Under the pieces are notes generated by a model, which did no database searches, had not been told where the DNA came from, and saw only the letters and a program-made list of their open reading frames with translations. Shown here one piece after another: positions 41,095-51,248 of a stretch of DNA of 64,000 bases. Origin of the DNA: Chryseobacterium herbae (GTDB taxonomy: Bacteria > Bacteroidota > Bacteroidia > Flavobacteriales > Weeksellaceae). Numbering within the stretch: the first letter of the stretch is position 1; every line of letters starts with the position of its first letter. The translations under genes and the position numbers were made by a program. The DNA lies in the NCBI RefSeq assembly GCF_025154075.1, contig NZ_JAOAMU010000001.1, forward strand, positions 395,991-459,990, read 5' to 3'.

Positions 41095-43251
41095 TTAATT
41101 GACAGGCTTAACTGAAACTGCGAAACCGCCGCTTCTTGCCATCTTGAAGTTCAATTTAGATTTGCTGGTGATCTGTTTTTTGTAGATGTTATAGCTTTGA
41201 GGATTATCGATGTAATCTGCATCTTTTCCATCTTCGTAAACGGTTATCTCATATTTTTTTCCTTTATCCAGGAAAGAGAAATCTACGGTGTATTCACGCT
41301 TATTTTCATCGGTAATACCTCCTACGAACCAGTTTTCTGTTCCTTTTGCTTTTCTGGCTGTGATCACATAATCTCCCGGTTCTGCGGAAAGAATTTTGGT
41401 ATCATCCCAGTCTGCCGCAACATCCTTGATGAACTGGAAGGCATCCATATGCTTTTTGTAGTTCTCCGGAAGGTCTGCCGCCATTTGGAGAGGCATATAC
41501 ATCGTTACATATAAAGCAAGTTGTTTTGCCAGGGTAGTTTTAACGAAACGTGTATCACCAGGGAAATAATAATCCAGTTTGGTCTGGAAAATCCCCGGCG
41601 TATAGTCCATAGATCCACCCATCCATCTTGTGAAAGGAAGAACGGTCTGGTGATCCGGTTTGTTTCCTCCGAATGCTTCATACTCCGTTCCTCTGGCTGC
41701 TTCTGCCGAAATATAGTTCGGGTAGGTACGGCTTTCCCCTGTAGGACGCACAGATTCATGGGAATTGACCATGATTTTATACTGGTTTGCTTTTTCTGCA
41801 ATTCTGTAGTAATGGTTGATTGTCCACTGCGAATAATGATGTTCTCCTCTAGGAATGATATCGCCTACATATCCTGTTTTCACAGCATCATAGCCGTATT
41901 TATTCATCAGTTCAAAGGCTTTGTCCGCCCATCTTTCGTAGTTCGTTGCAGAACCTGAAGTTTCGTGGTGCATGATCAGCTTAATCCCTTTTGAATGGGC
42001 ATAATCGTTCAGCATTTTAATATCAAAATCCGGGTATGGAGTGATAAAGTCGAAAACAAATTCTTTTGAATGACCGAACCAGTCTTCCCAACCGATATTC
42101 CAACCTTCAATCAACAATCCCTGAAAACCATTTTCAGCAGCGAAATCGATGTATTCTTTAACTTTTGTAGTATTTGCAGCATGTTTTCCGTTTGGCGTAA
42201 GCTTTGAAAAATCTGTTTTATCCACATGAACATTTTCTGCGGTAGAATAAGCCCACTGGGATTTTCCGATGATCATTTCCCACCATACGCCCATATATTT
42301 TGTAGGGTGAATATAGGAAGTGTCTGTGTATTTTGTAGGTTCGTTCAGGTTAAAGATCATTTTGGATTCCATCACTTCTTCTGCTTTCGGGGAAACAATA
42401 ATGGTTCTCCACGGCGTCACAGATGGGGTTTGGATATATCCTTTTGCTCCTTGTCTGTCGGCAGTAAGGTGTGTTTTGAATTTAAAATTCTGAGCGTCCA
42501 CTTCAAGATGGGAAGCCGGATAGTCTAAAACGGCTGCTTCCGCGACATTCACATACAATGGCTCCTTACCTTCTTTTTTAAGCATTAACGGAGACTGAAC
42601 TGCATTTTTCACCAATCTTTGTGAAGCATTGGCATCGAATGCTTTGTCCCATTTGGAAGGAATTTCAGAGATCTTTGTTTCCTGGTACTGATATTCCTGG
42701 GAATCATAATCTGCTACCATCCACCAGGCTTTCATATCCGTAGGAAAATCGATTTCAGAATCTTCTTCTCTGATCACGAAATAGTTCAGGTTTTTCTGCT
42801 GTGGGAATTCATATCTGAATCCAAGACCATCATTAAACAGTCTGAACTTTACCACGATACTTCTGCTTGTAGAAGCCTGGTCCAGCGTAACTGCCAGCTC
42901 GTTATAATGATTGATATAGTTTTTCTTTTCACCCAGAACCGGCTGCCAGGTTTCGTTTTTGGAATCACGTTTTTCATCTGTTTTTGTGAATCCGTTGTTC
43001 AGATCAAATTTAGCATCGTCCGGTTTTGCAATTTCGGACGCAAATTTGATGGCTGAGTCTTTAAATAATCTTAATCCTAACTTAGAATCTTCTACCACCA
43101 CAGCTCCGTTATACTTCAGATTGTAATACGGAACTCCTTCTTTAAGCTGAAAGTTCATTTCAAACTTTCCATCCGGTGATTTCAAAGACTGTGCTTTCAC
43201 CCCCACGAACATCATTGAGAGCAGCATGGCTCCAACTGTAATTTTCTTCAT
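41095..43251 (-). CDS. GH97 alpha-glucosidase (SusB type)
   Basis: A 718-residue periplasmic enzyme, close to SusB of Bacteroides thetaiotaomicron in length. A signal peptide is followed by the N-terminal beta-sandwich, a barrel starting near YMGVWWEMIIGKSQWAY, and a C-terminal beta domain. VKTGYVGDIIPRGEHHYSQW and YISAEAARGTEYEAFGG contain the glutamates that GH97 uses for calcium binding and catalysis. It trims glucose from maltooligosaccharides. It follows the SusE gene after 106 nt that include a hairpin. Confidence 0.95.
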   Translation of the reverse strand: MKKITVGAMLLSMMFVGVKAQSLKSPDGKFEMNFQLKEGVPYYNLKYNGAVVVEDSKLGLRLFKDSAIKFASEIAKPDDAKFDLNNGFTKTDEKRDSKNETWQPVLGEKKNYINHYNELAVTLDQASTSRSIVVKFRLFNDGLGFRYEFPQQKNLNYFVIREEDSEIDFPTDMKAWWMVADYDSQEYQYQETKISEIPSKWDKAFDANASQRLVKNAVQSPLMLKKEGKEPLYVNVAEAAVLDYPASHLEVDAQNFKFKTHLTADRQGAKGYIQTPSVTPWRTIIVSPKAEEVMESKMIFNLNEPTKYTDTSYIHPTKYMGVWWEMIIGKSQWAYSTAENVHVDKTDFSKLTPNGKHAANTTKVKEYIDFAAENGFQGLLIEGWNIGWEDWFGHSKEFVFDFITPYPDFDIKMLNDYAHSKGIKLIMHHETSGSATNYERWADKAFELMNKYGYDAVKTGYVGDIIPRGEHHYSQWTINHYYRIAEKANQYKIMVNSHESVRPTGESRTYPNYISAEAARGTEYEAFGGNKPDHQTVLPFTRWMGGSMDYTPGIFQTKLDYYFPGDTRFVKTTLAKQLALYVTMYMPLQMAADLPENYKKHMDAFQFIKDVAADWDDTKILSAEPGDYVITARKAKGTENWFVGGITDENKREYTVDFSFLDKGKKYEITVYEDGKDADYIDNPQSYNIYKKQITSKSKLNFKMARSGGFAVSVKPVN

Positions 43252-43279
43252 AATGACTATTTATAAACTTAAAAATAGA

Positions 43280-43307
43280 TAAAGTGCTGCGGTAAAGCAA
43301 CACTTTA
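43280..43307 (-). promoter_or_regulatory. Intercistronic hairpin between susE-like and GH97 genes
   Basis: TAAAGTG and TGC pair with GCA and CACTTTA with one mismatch. The U-tract is weak, so it may be an mRNA processing or stability hairpin and not a full terminator. Confidence 0.5.
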
Positions 43308-43357
43308 CTGTATAAATTCGTTGTAATTTACTATTAAATGTATACTTTTCAGATATT

Positions 43358-44437
43358 TTAGTTAATGGGAACTACTGAAAATTCACCTGTTCCATCATTA
43401 AAATAAACATCATAATGATATGTCGTACCCAAAGGAATATTAGCACCACCTATAACGGCTGTTCCGAAAAATTCCTGAGCCACCCCCCAACTTGTTGCCC
43501 AAGCATGATTGGCTCTGAACTTAAATTCTCCGGCATTCAGCATTACATTTTTCTTCACCCATACGTGGGCATCAAAGGTAGACTGTTCCATATCAAGATC
43601 GGTATTCCATGTTCCGGAAGCTGTTCCGATCATAGAAATTGAGGTATAGGTAACAGCTGGCGGCGTAACTGGAACCAATGTATAGGTTAGTGCTACCGTA
43701 TTGACTGTCAATTTATAATATCCTGCAGTCGCTACTGAAATATCACCTGATCCGCCACCTGCAACCAATGTTCCTGCAGAGCCTCCCATTCCATACTGAG
43801 TATCCCAGGTTCCCGGAGTTTTAATCAGCTTAAAAGCACCTGTAGTAAAGAAGCCTGTGTAGGTATAAGAGCCTGCTGTTACTGTTTTCTGTAAAGGATA
43901 AAGTTTGGCATTGGTCGCATCATTTGTCCATCCGCCTGCAGTAGCATTACCAATCAGATACAGATCTGTGAAAGCATACACTGGTCCTTTTTGATAAGGT
44001 GTAATATTTAGATCAAGAACATTTGAATAGAAAACTGCTGCTCCTACAGATGTTTGTAATCTGGACTCAATCTGATTAACCTGACCTGTTTTCGCCCCTA
44101 AATTCAACATGAGAGCGTTTAAGCCTGCATGGGTTAAAGTTCCTGTTACTGCATTATTATCTAATGAAAAAGTAACGCTGTTTTTAAACCCGGTTCCTTT
44201 AATTCCAAATTCTATCAGCTGCGATGAAACAACAGGAATGTTGAACGAAGATTTCGTCCATGTGAAATTAAGTGCGGTTTCAGATTCTGTATCTTTGTTA
44301 AGGACCACTGTATTTTTATCAACAGTCATTTTAGATGCAGCTGTTTCATTAAGAATGGCCTGATCTTCATCTTTCTCACAAGAGATGATAAGAAACCCGA
44401 TCGCCAGGACCATACATATTTTAAAAAATTTTTTCAT
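43358..44437 (-). CDS. SusE-like outer membrane starch-binding lipoprotein
   Basis: A 359-residue surface lipoprotein with lipobox IISC (Cys20). The N-terminal part (about 30-130) is the SusE immunoglobulin-like domain (VVLNKDTESETALNFTWTKS). Two carbohydrate-binding modules follow, at about 150-260 (YLIGNATAGGW, ending TYTLVPV) and 265-359 (SMIGTASGTW, ending GEFSVVPIN). It binds starch chains at the cell surface and assists the SusCD complex. It is the third gene of the locus, 16 nt after susD. Confidence 0.93.
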   Translation of the reverse strand: MKKFFKICMVLAIGFLIISCEKDEDQAILNETAASKMTVDKNTVVLNKDTESETALNFTWTKSSFNIPVVSSQLIEFGIKGTGFKNSVTFSLDNNAVTGTLTHAGLNALMLNLGAKTGQVNQIESRLQTSVGAAVFYSNVLDLNITPYQKGPVYAFTDLYLIGNATAGGWTNDATNAKLYPLQKTVTAGSYTYTGFFTTGAFKLIKTPGTWDTQYGMGGSAGTLVAGGGSGDISVATAGYYKLTVNTVALTYTLVPVTPPAVTYTSISMIGTASGTWNTDLDMEQSTFDAHVWVKKNVMLNAGEFKFRANHAWATSWGVAQEFFGTAVIGGANIPLGTTYHYDVYFNDGTGEFSVVPIN

Positions 44438-44453
44438 TTTCTGTTTTTTTTAA

Positions 44454-46055
44454 TTAATACCCAGGATTCTGGATCAGATTAGGATTCGCTACAATATCTC
44501 TGTTCGGAATAGGAAAAAGGTTTCTGAAGCTTTCTACTGCTTTACCTTCTTTAACATTTCCTTTCCAAGGCCATAAATAATCCGCTGTCGTATATCTATT
44601 GAAACGGATAAGATCTGATCTTCTGGTTGTTTCCCATGACAGTTCTCTTGCTCTTTCATCTAAAATGAAGTTCAGGTTGATAGAAGTTACGTTTCCGTTG
44701 GTATTCCCGTAAGCACGCTCTCTCAGTTGATTAACGTAAGTAACCGCAGTTGCAACACTTCCTCCGGCACCACCTCTAAGAACAGTTTCCGCATACATCA
44801 GGTAAATATCTGCCAGACGATACAAAGGAATATCGGCTTCTACCCAGTTATCATGGGCACCGGGAGTTCCGCTACTTTTAATATTTTTATACTTAATAAA
44901 TGCATATCCATCGGTAAAGACACCCAGATTATTAATTTCCAGATTCTGCCCTGAAGTAAAGAACCTTCCTCTTTTATCACTTCCATCAGTAGGGAACAAG
45001 CCTACGAATGCCTTTGTCGTTCTTAAACCAGCCCATCCGCCATTGACTCCAAACTCAGAGGCCTTCATATCCCCGCCTATTGAAGCATGAACAAGATAGG
45101 TGGTTCCACCGTTGGTCTGGGTATTGATTCCGTCAAAATTTACACTTAGAATTTGCTCAGGGTTATTGATATTGTTATCCGCAAGAAATAATTCGTCATA
45201 TTTTGGTTTTAGAGAATAACCTGCTGCAATCACTTTGTTACAGTACGTGATACAGTCTGTATTTCTCTGCGTTCCTGTATATACTTCTGCATTCAGATAT
45301 AACTTTGCCAACAATGACCAGGCTGCAGCTTTATCTGCTCTTCCGTATTCATTTGTTTTAGGATCTTTCAGTTCACCGGCTACTGCCAGGAGTTCGGACT
45401 CAATAAAGTCAAATAATGCTTTTCTTTCTATCCTCTGTGGAGGCGTTAAAGATCCCGGTACGTAAGTTTCGTCCACAAAAGGAACATTTCCAAACATATC
45501 GATAGCGTGATAATAAGACTGTGCTCTCAGGAAGCGGGCTTCTGTTCTCATCAGCTTAGCTTGCGCAAGATTGTCACCGGTAATATTATTTTCTGCTAAT
45601 TTTGCATCGGTTACATTTCTCAAAAACTCATTACAGAAAGCAATTTCCGTATACACTCTGTAGTACATCGCTGCTATAAATTCGTTGGAAGAATCCCAGG
45701 TCATTTTATGAAGTGTGTGAAGGTTTCCGTCATTCCAGCCAATGACAGCTTCATCCGTAGTCAGTACATTCAGATTGTACAGTAATCTTGTGTATTGTGA
45801 AAATCCTCCATTGATTCCGTTGATATCGCTATCCGGCTGATCACCGTCACCACTGATCTGCCCTCCCATGGCAAAGCCTCCATACAGTTTTGCAAGAATA
45901 TTTTTATAGTTTGAAAAATCTTTATAAATTGTTTTTGCAGTAGCATCCGTAATAGGCTCTCTTTCCAGATCATTGACACATGACGCTGCCGTCAGTAGAA
46001 ATGCAGCAGAAAGAGGCAGTACTATATTTTTAAGTTTGATTGTATTTAGTTTCAT
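44454..46055 (-). CDS. SusD/RagB outer membrane nutrient-binding lipoprotein
   Basis: A 533-residue lipoprotein with signal and lipobox (LLTAASC, Cys26) that forms the lid of the SusC transporter. It shows the usual SusD pattern: YKDFSNYKNILAKLYGGF, MRTEARFLRAQSYYHAIDMF with FGNVPFV after it, RADKAAAWSLLAKLYLNAE (TPR-like helices), and the C-terminal LDERARELSWETTRRSDLIRF. It is 12 nt downstream of susC. Substrate starch or maltooligosaccharides is taken from the adjacent GH97 and GH13 genes. Confidence 0.96.
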   Translation of the reverse strand: MKLNTIKLKNIVLPLSAAFLLTAASCVNDLEREPITDATAKTIYKDFSNYKNILAKLYGGFAMGGQISGDGDQPDSDINGINGGFSQYTRLLYNLNVLTTDEAVIGWNDGNLHTLHKMTWDSSNEFIAAMYYRVYTEIAFCNEFLRNVTDAKLAENNITGDNLAQAKLMRTEARFLRAQSYYHAIDMFGNVPFVDETYVPGSLTPPQRIERKALFDFIESELLAVAGELKDPKTNEYGRADKAAAWSLLAKLYLNAEVYTGTQRNTDCITYCNKVIAAGYSLKPKYDELFLADNNINNPEQILSVNFDGINTQTNGGTTYLVHASIGGDMKASEFGVNGGWAGLRTTKAFVGLFPTDGSDKRGRFFTSGQNLEINNLGVFTDGYAFIKYKNIKSSGTPGAHDNWVEADIPLYRLADIYLMYAETVLRGGAGGSVATAVTYVNQLRERAYGNTNGNVTSINLNFILDERARELSWETTRRSDLIRFNRYTTADYLWPWKGNVKEGKAVESFRNLFPIPNRDIVANPNLIQNPGY

Positions 46056-46067
46056 CTCAGTTGTTAT

Positions 46068-48821
46068 TTAAAATTGAAAGTTAAAGCCTAAAGAATAGAT
46101 TCTTGGCATCTGATAATATCCGTTATCTATTCCCCCAAAAACCTCAGGATCTACTCCTGTATATTTCGTAATCACGAAAACGTTCTGAGCCATACCATAT
46201 ACTTTCAGGTTGCTTCCTTTAGAAAAAACTTCCCCGAAATTATAGCCAATATTAATATTATCCAATCTTAAGAACGACGCGTTTTCAACATAAATATCTG
46301 ACTTATACTGAGGTACGGAAAATTTATATTCCGGAGCAGTGGAGAATACATTCTGAAGATATTCGTTGGTAGAGGCAGACTGCAATGAACTATTAGAAGC
46401 CATATTGTTATACACATAGTTTCCTAATACAGCTCTTGCGCTCAAGGCAAAGTCCCAGTTTTTATGGGAAACTTTCGTTGAGAATCCTAAAATAGCATCT
46501 GGGGTGGTGGATTTGTAATAATACATATCTTTCGTATTGATTACACCGTCCGCGTTTCTGTCTACATACGCTCCGTCTACAGGTTTTCCATTCGTATCAT
46601 ACACCTGCTGATATACCCAAAATGCATTGGGAGCATAGCCTACCGCATGAGCCTGGATTCTGTTTCCAGATCCTCCTTCGATACCTCCTACTTCCATATT
46701 GAAAAACTCATCAGCTCTGTCTTTCAGCTTGGTGATTACAGGCTTGTAGTGGGTTGCATTAAAGCTTACTTCCCAGGTTGTTTTTTCATTTTTAACAGGA
46801 ATTACAGTAATACTCCCTTCGATTCCTTGATTCTTCATATCTCCCACATTCTGCCAGCTGGCATTGCTTAAACCTCCCGCAGGCTCGTCGGCATACACTA
46901 ATAAATCCTTGGTATCTTTTCTGAAAAGGTCGATAGACCCGGTAATTCTGTTTTTAGCAAAACCATAATCTAAACCGATATTTTTTGTCGTAGTGGTTTC
47001 CCAGGTAAGATTTGGATTATAGTTGGTAGGTCTAAACATGAAATAGAATTCATTTCCAAACTGATAACCAGCTCCCGGATAACTTGGATTGTAAGAAGCA
47101 AAGGCTGGATAATTATTGGGTTTATTGCCATTCAGGGCTGGAAGTTCCTGCTGACCGGTTTTTCCCCATCCGGCTCTCAGTTTAAGTGTACTGATTGCAG
47201 AAATATTTTTGATGAAACTTTCCTCGTTAAGCTTCCAGGCTAAAGAAACCCCCGGAAAGACACCCCATACATTATCAGTAGTTCCGTTAAAGAATCTGGA
47301 AGAACCGTCTCTACGTACAGATCCTGAAATAACATACTTATTGGCTATGGTAAAAATAGCTCTCCCATAAAAGGATACCAACGTATTTTGAGTCTGGAAA
47401 TCCAGGTCCTGCGCATTGATTCCTGTTCCTTTATAGGTAACAGCTCCAGGAATGTTCAAACGGAAATCCTGATAGGCATATCCTGCTGTAATGTCCACAC
47501 TGGTATTGATCGCGCTTATATTTTTTACATAGTTAAAATAGGTTTCCAGAAGCTTGTTATTCTTTTCCATAGAATAAAAATTGGAACTCCCCTTATCACC
47601 ATAACCCTGTCTTAAATTACCATCCTTAAATTTATGTCCTTCACTTTTAGTGTAATCATATCCGGCATTTACGTTAAAATGCAGGTCTGGAAGAAAGTGA
47701 AATTTATAATCTAACTGGATATTTCCCAATCCTCTGGTTACCGATGATACATCTCTTACGCCTTCAATCATTGCCAATGGGTTTGAATTGGCATTCACGT
47801 TATATCCAGTTGCAGATCCTGCATCCAACCACTCATAATAACCTCCGTATTTGGAGTTTCCTGAATATACTGGCTGAGTAGGGTCAAAATAGGTAGCCGC
47901 TTTGATCACTCCGCCATCTACAAAACGGTTATCCGTAAAGGTTCCTTTGGCATTCACATTCACAGATAAATGATTGTCAAAGAATTTAGGACTTAAGTTT
48001 AAACCTATTGAAGTTCTTCGGAATGAATTTGATTTTACAATACCATTCTGCTCATTATAACCTAATGATAAACGGTAAGGTAATCCTTTAATACCTCCAG
48101 AAAAGGCCACATTATTATCCGTACCCCAGGCTGCTTGATAAATCTGGTCCTGCCAGTTGGTGTCTGCATTTCCAAGCTTGGTTTTATAGCTGGCCGGTGC
48201 GTAGGTATTAACAAAGTCTCTGAATTCCTGTGCAGTCAGAACATCTACATTTCCCATTTTGGTGGACACTGAAGTCACAGTGGAAAAATTAAGCTTAAAT
48301 TTTCCCGAAGTTCCTTTTTTGGTAGTAATCAAAATAACTCCATTGGAAGCCCTGTTACCATAAATGGCCGTAGCAGATGCATCTTTCAGGATGTCAAATG
48401 TTTCAATATCATTGGGATTAATTAATGATAAGGGATCAGAAACCCCGTTCATTCCTACAAAATCCTGCGGAACGCCGTCAATTACAATCAATGGAGAGTT
48501 TTCCCCGCTCAAAGAAGAAGTACCTCTGATTCTGATCTTGGTTCCTGACCCGGGAGCACCACTGTTGTTGGTGATCTGTACCCCTGGCGTTTTACCCTGA
48601 ATCAGTTGTCCTGCAGAAACTGCTCCTCCGTTGAAGTCTTTTGCACTAACCGAAGTAATGGAACCTGTAAGGTCAGATCTCTTCTGCTTTCCGTACCCGA
48701 TCAGCACCACCTCCTCAATCTTTTTCTCCTTATTGAGAGAGTCTTGGGTCTGTGCATGTATTATTGAACTGGCCAGTAAAAAAGCCGGTGCAATTTTTAA
48801 TACCGTTGTAAAATTTTTCAC
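46068..48821 (-). CDS. SusC/RagA TonB-dependent outer membrane transporter
   Basis: A 917-residue outer membrane transporter importing maltooligosaccharides with energy from TonB. After the signal peptide (about 1-23, IIHAQ), the TonB-box region (EKKIEEVVLIGYG, residues 32-44) and plug domain (GGAVSAGQLIQGKTPGVQI, IVIDGVPQDF, DILKDASATAIYGNRASNG) follow directly. Most SusC proteins carry a carboxypeptidase-D-like domain of 80-100 residues before the plug; it is absent here, which explains the short length. The 22-strand barrel ends in GFNFQF. It is the first gene of the starch locus. Confidence 0.95.
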   Translation of the reverse strand: MKNFTTVLKIAPAFLLASSIIHAQTQDSLNKEKKIEEVVLIGYGKQKRSDLTGSITSVSAKDFNGGAVSAGQLIQGKTPGVQITNNSGAPGSGTKIRIRGTSSLSGENSPLIVIDGVPQDFVGMNGVSDPLSLINPNDIETFDILKDASATAIYGNRASNGVILITTKKGTSGKFKLNFSTVTSVSTKMGNVDVLTAQEFRDFVNTYAPASYKTKLGNADTNWQDQIYQAAWGTDNNVAFSGGIKGLPYRLSLGYNEQNGIVKSNSFRRTSIGLNLSPKFFDNHLSVNVNAKGTFTDNRFVDGGVIKAATYFDPTQPVYSGNSKYGGYYEWLDAGSATGYNVNANSNPLAMIEGVRDVSSVTRGLGNIQLDYKFHFLPDLHFNVNAGYDYTKSEGHKFKDGNLRQGYGDKGSSNFYSMEKNNKLLETYFNYVKNISAINTSVDITAGYAYQDFRLNIPGAVTYKGTGINAQDLDFQTQNTLVSFYGRAIFTIANKYVISGSVRRDGSSRFFNGTTDNVWGVFPGVSLAWKLNEESFIKNISAISTLKLRAGWGKTGQQELPALNGNKPNNYPAFASYNPSYPGAGYQFGNEFYFMFRPTNYNPNLTWETTTTKNIGLDYGFAKNRITGSIDLFRKDTKDLLVYADEPAGGLSNASWQNVGDMKNQGIEGSITVIPVKNEKTTWEVSFNATHYKPVITKLKDRADEFFNMEVGGIEGGSGNRIQAHAVGYAPNAFWVYQQVYDTNGKPVDGAYVDRNADGVINTKDMYYYKSTTPDAILGFSTKVSHKNWDFALSARAVLGNYVYNNMASNSSLQSASTNEYLQNVFSTAPEYKFSVPQYKSDIYVENASFLRLDNINIGYNFGEVFSKGSNLKVYGMAQNVFVITKYTGVDPEVFGGIDNGYYQMPRIYSLGFNFQF

Positions 48822-48973
48822 AATATCGTTTTTTTAGTTTCGTTTTAAAAAGCTGTGTTAACAGTTTTGCAATTTATAAAAAAAATAGAATTATTATAAT
48901 ATTATTGAAAATTTGGATAATTTTACGTAAATTGCTTGACTATTTAAAACCAAATATCTGTTTTTCACATGAT

Positions 48974-48995
48974 TACGTTAACGTATGCTTAGCAT
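48974..48995. promoter_or_regulatory. Candidate operator: perfect palindrome upstream of susC
   Basis: TACGTTAACGTA (48974-48985) is perfectly self-complementary and overlaps ATGCTTAGCAT (48985-48995). Such sites suit LacI-type or SusR-like regulators, none of which is coded in the window. Confidence 0.45.
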
Positions 48996-49020
48996 AATAT
49001 GTATAAAATATCAACAAAAT

Positions 49021-49038
49021 GTTAAACATCCGTTTAAC
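49021..49038. promoter_or_regulatory. Candidate operator: GTTAAAC inverted repeat
   Basis: GTTAAAC, four bases, then GTTTAAC. It lies about 80 nt before the metG -7 box and about 200 nt upstream of susC; either gene could be its target. Confidence 0.35.
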
Positions 49039-49118
49039 TAAACTTAATATCAAACGCTTTCCAGAGTGGAAAAAACTTATTATATGGGAAGTTTAGGCGG
49101 TTTTAGGGAGATATTCCT

Positions 49119-49126
49119 TATCTTTG
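49119..49126 (+). promoter_or_regulatory. -7 promoter box of metG
   Basis: TATCTTTG matches TAnnTTTG, 20 nt before the ATG at 49147. Confidence 0.6.
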
Positions 49127-49146
49127 CAGTTAAAATTTTACTATAA

Positions 49147-51183
49147 ATGTCAAACAGAAAGATGATTACGGCAGCTTTGCCTTATGCAAACGGACCGGTT
49201 CATATAGGACATTTGGCAGGTGTATATATTCCTGCGGATGTCTACGCAAGATTTCAGAGGAGATTAGGAAAAGATGTAGCGTTTATCTGCGGGTCGGATG
49301 AGCACGGAATTCCTATTACCATCAGAGCAAAAAAAGAAGGAGTAACGCCTCAGGATATCGTAGATAAATATCACGAAATCATTAAAAAATCTTTTTCGGA
49401 TCTGGGAATTTCATTTGATGAGTATTCCAGAACAACTTCCAAAAAGCATTACGAAACCAGCCAGGATTTCTTCAAAGTTCTTTATGAAAAAGGGAAATTC
49501 ACGGAAGAGGTTTCTGAGCAGTATTTTGATGAGCAGGCCGGAGAATTCCTGGCAGACCGATATATTGTAGGAACATGCCCGAACTGTGGCAACGAAAATG
49601 CTTACGGAGACCAGTGTGAAAAATGTGGTTCTACCCTATCCCCTTCAGAGCTGATCAATCCGAAATCCATGTTAAGCGGAAATGTTCCGATCCTTAAGGA
49701 AACCAAAAACTGGTATCTTCCTTTAAACGAATATGAAGACTTCCTAAACGAATGGATCATTGAAGGCCATAAAGACGACTGGAAACCGAATGTTTACGGA
49801 CAGGTTAAATCATGGTTAAACGATGGTTTAAAGCCACGTGCCATGACCAGAGACCTCAACTGGGGCGTTCCTGTTCCACTTCCGAATGCAGAAGGAAAAG
49901 TGCTTTATGTTTGGTTTGATGCGCCTATCGGATATATTTCTTTCACTCAGGAATGGGCGGAGAAAAATGGAAAAGACTGGAAAGATTACTGGCAGAGCGA
50001 AAGCAGTGACCTGGTGCATTTCATCGGAAAGGATAATATTGTATTCCACTGTATTATTTTCCCTGCGATGATGAAGGCTCACGGTGATTATATCATGCCG
50101 AAAAATGTCCCTGCTTTTGAATTCTTAAACCTGGAGAACGACAAGATCTCAACGTCCAGAAACTGGGCGGTTTGGGCTCATGAATATGTAGAAGAATTCC
50201 CTGGACAGCAGGATGTTTTAAGATATGCCCTTCTTTCATCAGCTCCGGAAACAAAGGATAATAATTTTACATGGAAAGATTTCCAGACTAAAAATAATTC
50301 TGAGCTGGTAGGAATTTTCGGAAACTTTATCAATAGAGTGGCCGTTCTTATCCATAAATATTATGACGGTGTTGTTCCTCAGGGAGACGTCAACAGCCCT
50401 GAATTGGAAGAAATCAATAAAGCAGCTAAAGAAATTTCAGGATTCTTAGAAAATTATGAGTTCAGAAACGCATTGACTGCATTAATGAATCTTGCCCGTT
50501 TCGGAAACCAGTATCTTCAGGCTGAAGAACCTTGGAAAACGATTAAGGACAGTCCTGAAAAAGCAGCACAATCTCTATTTGTGGGAGCTCAGCTGGCTGT
50601 TGCTTTAGCTCAGTTATGTGAACCTTTCATGCCTTTCAGCTCTGAAAAACTTCTTACGATGTTTAATGCTGAACAGGTGAAATGGAGCGATGTTGAAACC
50701 CAATCTGTTTTAATAGAAACAGGTCATAAAATCAATGAAGCTTCTCTTCTTTTCTCAAAAATTGAAGACAGCGTCATCGAAGCTCAGATTGAAAAACTGG
50801 AACAGACCAAACAAAACAATAAAAAAACAAACCCTAACGCCAATCCTATGAAAGAAGAAATTTCTTTTGATGATTTTACTAAAATAGACCTTAGAACAGC
50901 AACCATTTTAGAAGCTGAAAAAGTTGAGAAAGCTGACAAATTATTAAAGTTCAAAGTAGATACCGGCGTTGATATCAGAACTGTGGTTTCAGGAGTTGCA
51001 GAAAGCTTCACACCGGAAGAGCTGATCGGAAAGCAGGTGATGATTTTACTGAACCTTGCTCCGAGAAAAATCAGAGGAATTGAGTCTCAGGGAATGTTCT
51101 TATTAACGACAAAACCAGACGGAAAACTATCTTTCGTAACACCGGATGACAGCAATGTAGAAAACGGTATTGAGATAGGATAA
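49147..51183 (+). CDS. metG: Methionyl-tRNA synthetase
   Basis: Charges tRNA-Met in the cytoplasm. The 678-residue protein has the class I HIGH box as VHIGHLAG within [12 protein letters not shown], a four-Cys zinc knuckle (CPNC and CEKC), the KMSKS counterpart as KISTS in [11 protein letters not shown], and the anticodon domain. The C-terminal 110 residues (from about 570, [15 protein letters not shown]) are the EMAP/Trbp111-type tRNA-binding domain for dimerisation. Length is normal for the long form. It is monocistronic, with its own promoter and terminator. Confidence 0.97.
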   Translation: MSNRKMITAALPYANGPVHIGHLAGVYIPADVYARFQRRLGKDVAFICGSDEHGIPITIRAKKEGVTPQDIVDKYHEIIKKSFSDLGISFDEYSRTTSKKHYETSQDFFKVLYEKGKFTEEVSEQYFDEQAGEFLADRYIVGTCPNCGNENAYGDQCEKCGSTLSPSELINPKSMLSGNVPILKETKNWYLPLNEYEDFLNEWIIEGHKDDWKPNVYGQVKSWLNDGLKPRAMTRDLNWGVPVPLPNAEGKVLYVWFDAPIGYISFTQEWAEKNGKDWKDYWQSESSDLVHFIGKDNIVFHCIIFPAMMKAHGDYIMPKNVPAFEFLNLENDKISTSRNWAVWAHEYVEEFPGQQDVLRYALLSSAPETKDNNFTWKDFQTKNNSELVGIFGNFINRVAVLIHKYYDGVVPQGDVNSPELEEINKAAKEISGFLENYEFRNALTALMNLARFGNQYLQAEEPWKTIKDSPEKAAQSLFVGAQLAVALAQLCEPFMPFSSEKLLTMFNAEQVKWSDVETQSVLIETGHKINEASLLFSKIEDSVIEAQIEKLEQTKQNNKKTNPNANPMKEEISFDDFTKIDLRTATILEAEKVEKADKLLKFKVDTGVDIRTVVSGVAESFTPEELIGKQVMILLNLAPRKIRGIESQGMFLLTTKPDGKLSFVTPDDSNVENGIEIG

Positions 51184-51205
51184 ACCCTATATTTCCAGAT
51201 AAAAC

Positions 51206-51237
51206 AAAAGACACATGATTTTTCATGTGTCTTTTTT
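51206..51237 (+). terminator. Rho-independent terminator of metG
   Basis: AAAAGACACATGA pairs with TCATGTGTCTTTT around TTTT, followed by more T. Confidence 0.92.
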
Positions 51238-51248
51238 ATTTTGTTTCT

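Larger units (their letters stand above)
48822..49146. other. Divergent control region between susC and metG
   Basis: The 325 bases are AT-rich and have no ORF. They hold the palindromes listed at 48974 and 49021, a TGTTAACA site at 48856-48863, and the metG -7 box. No clear TAnnTTTG box facing susC was found. Confidence 0.6.
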
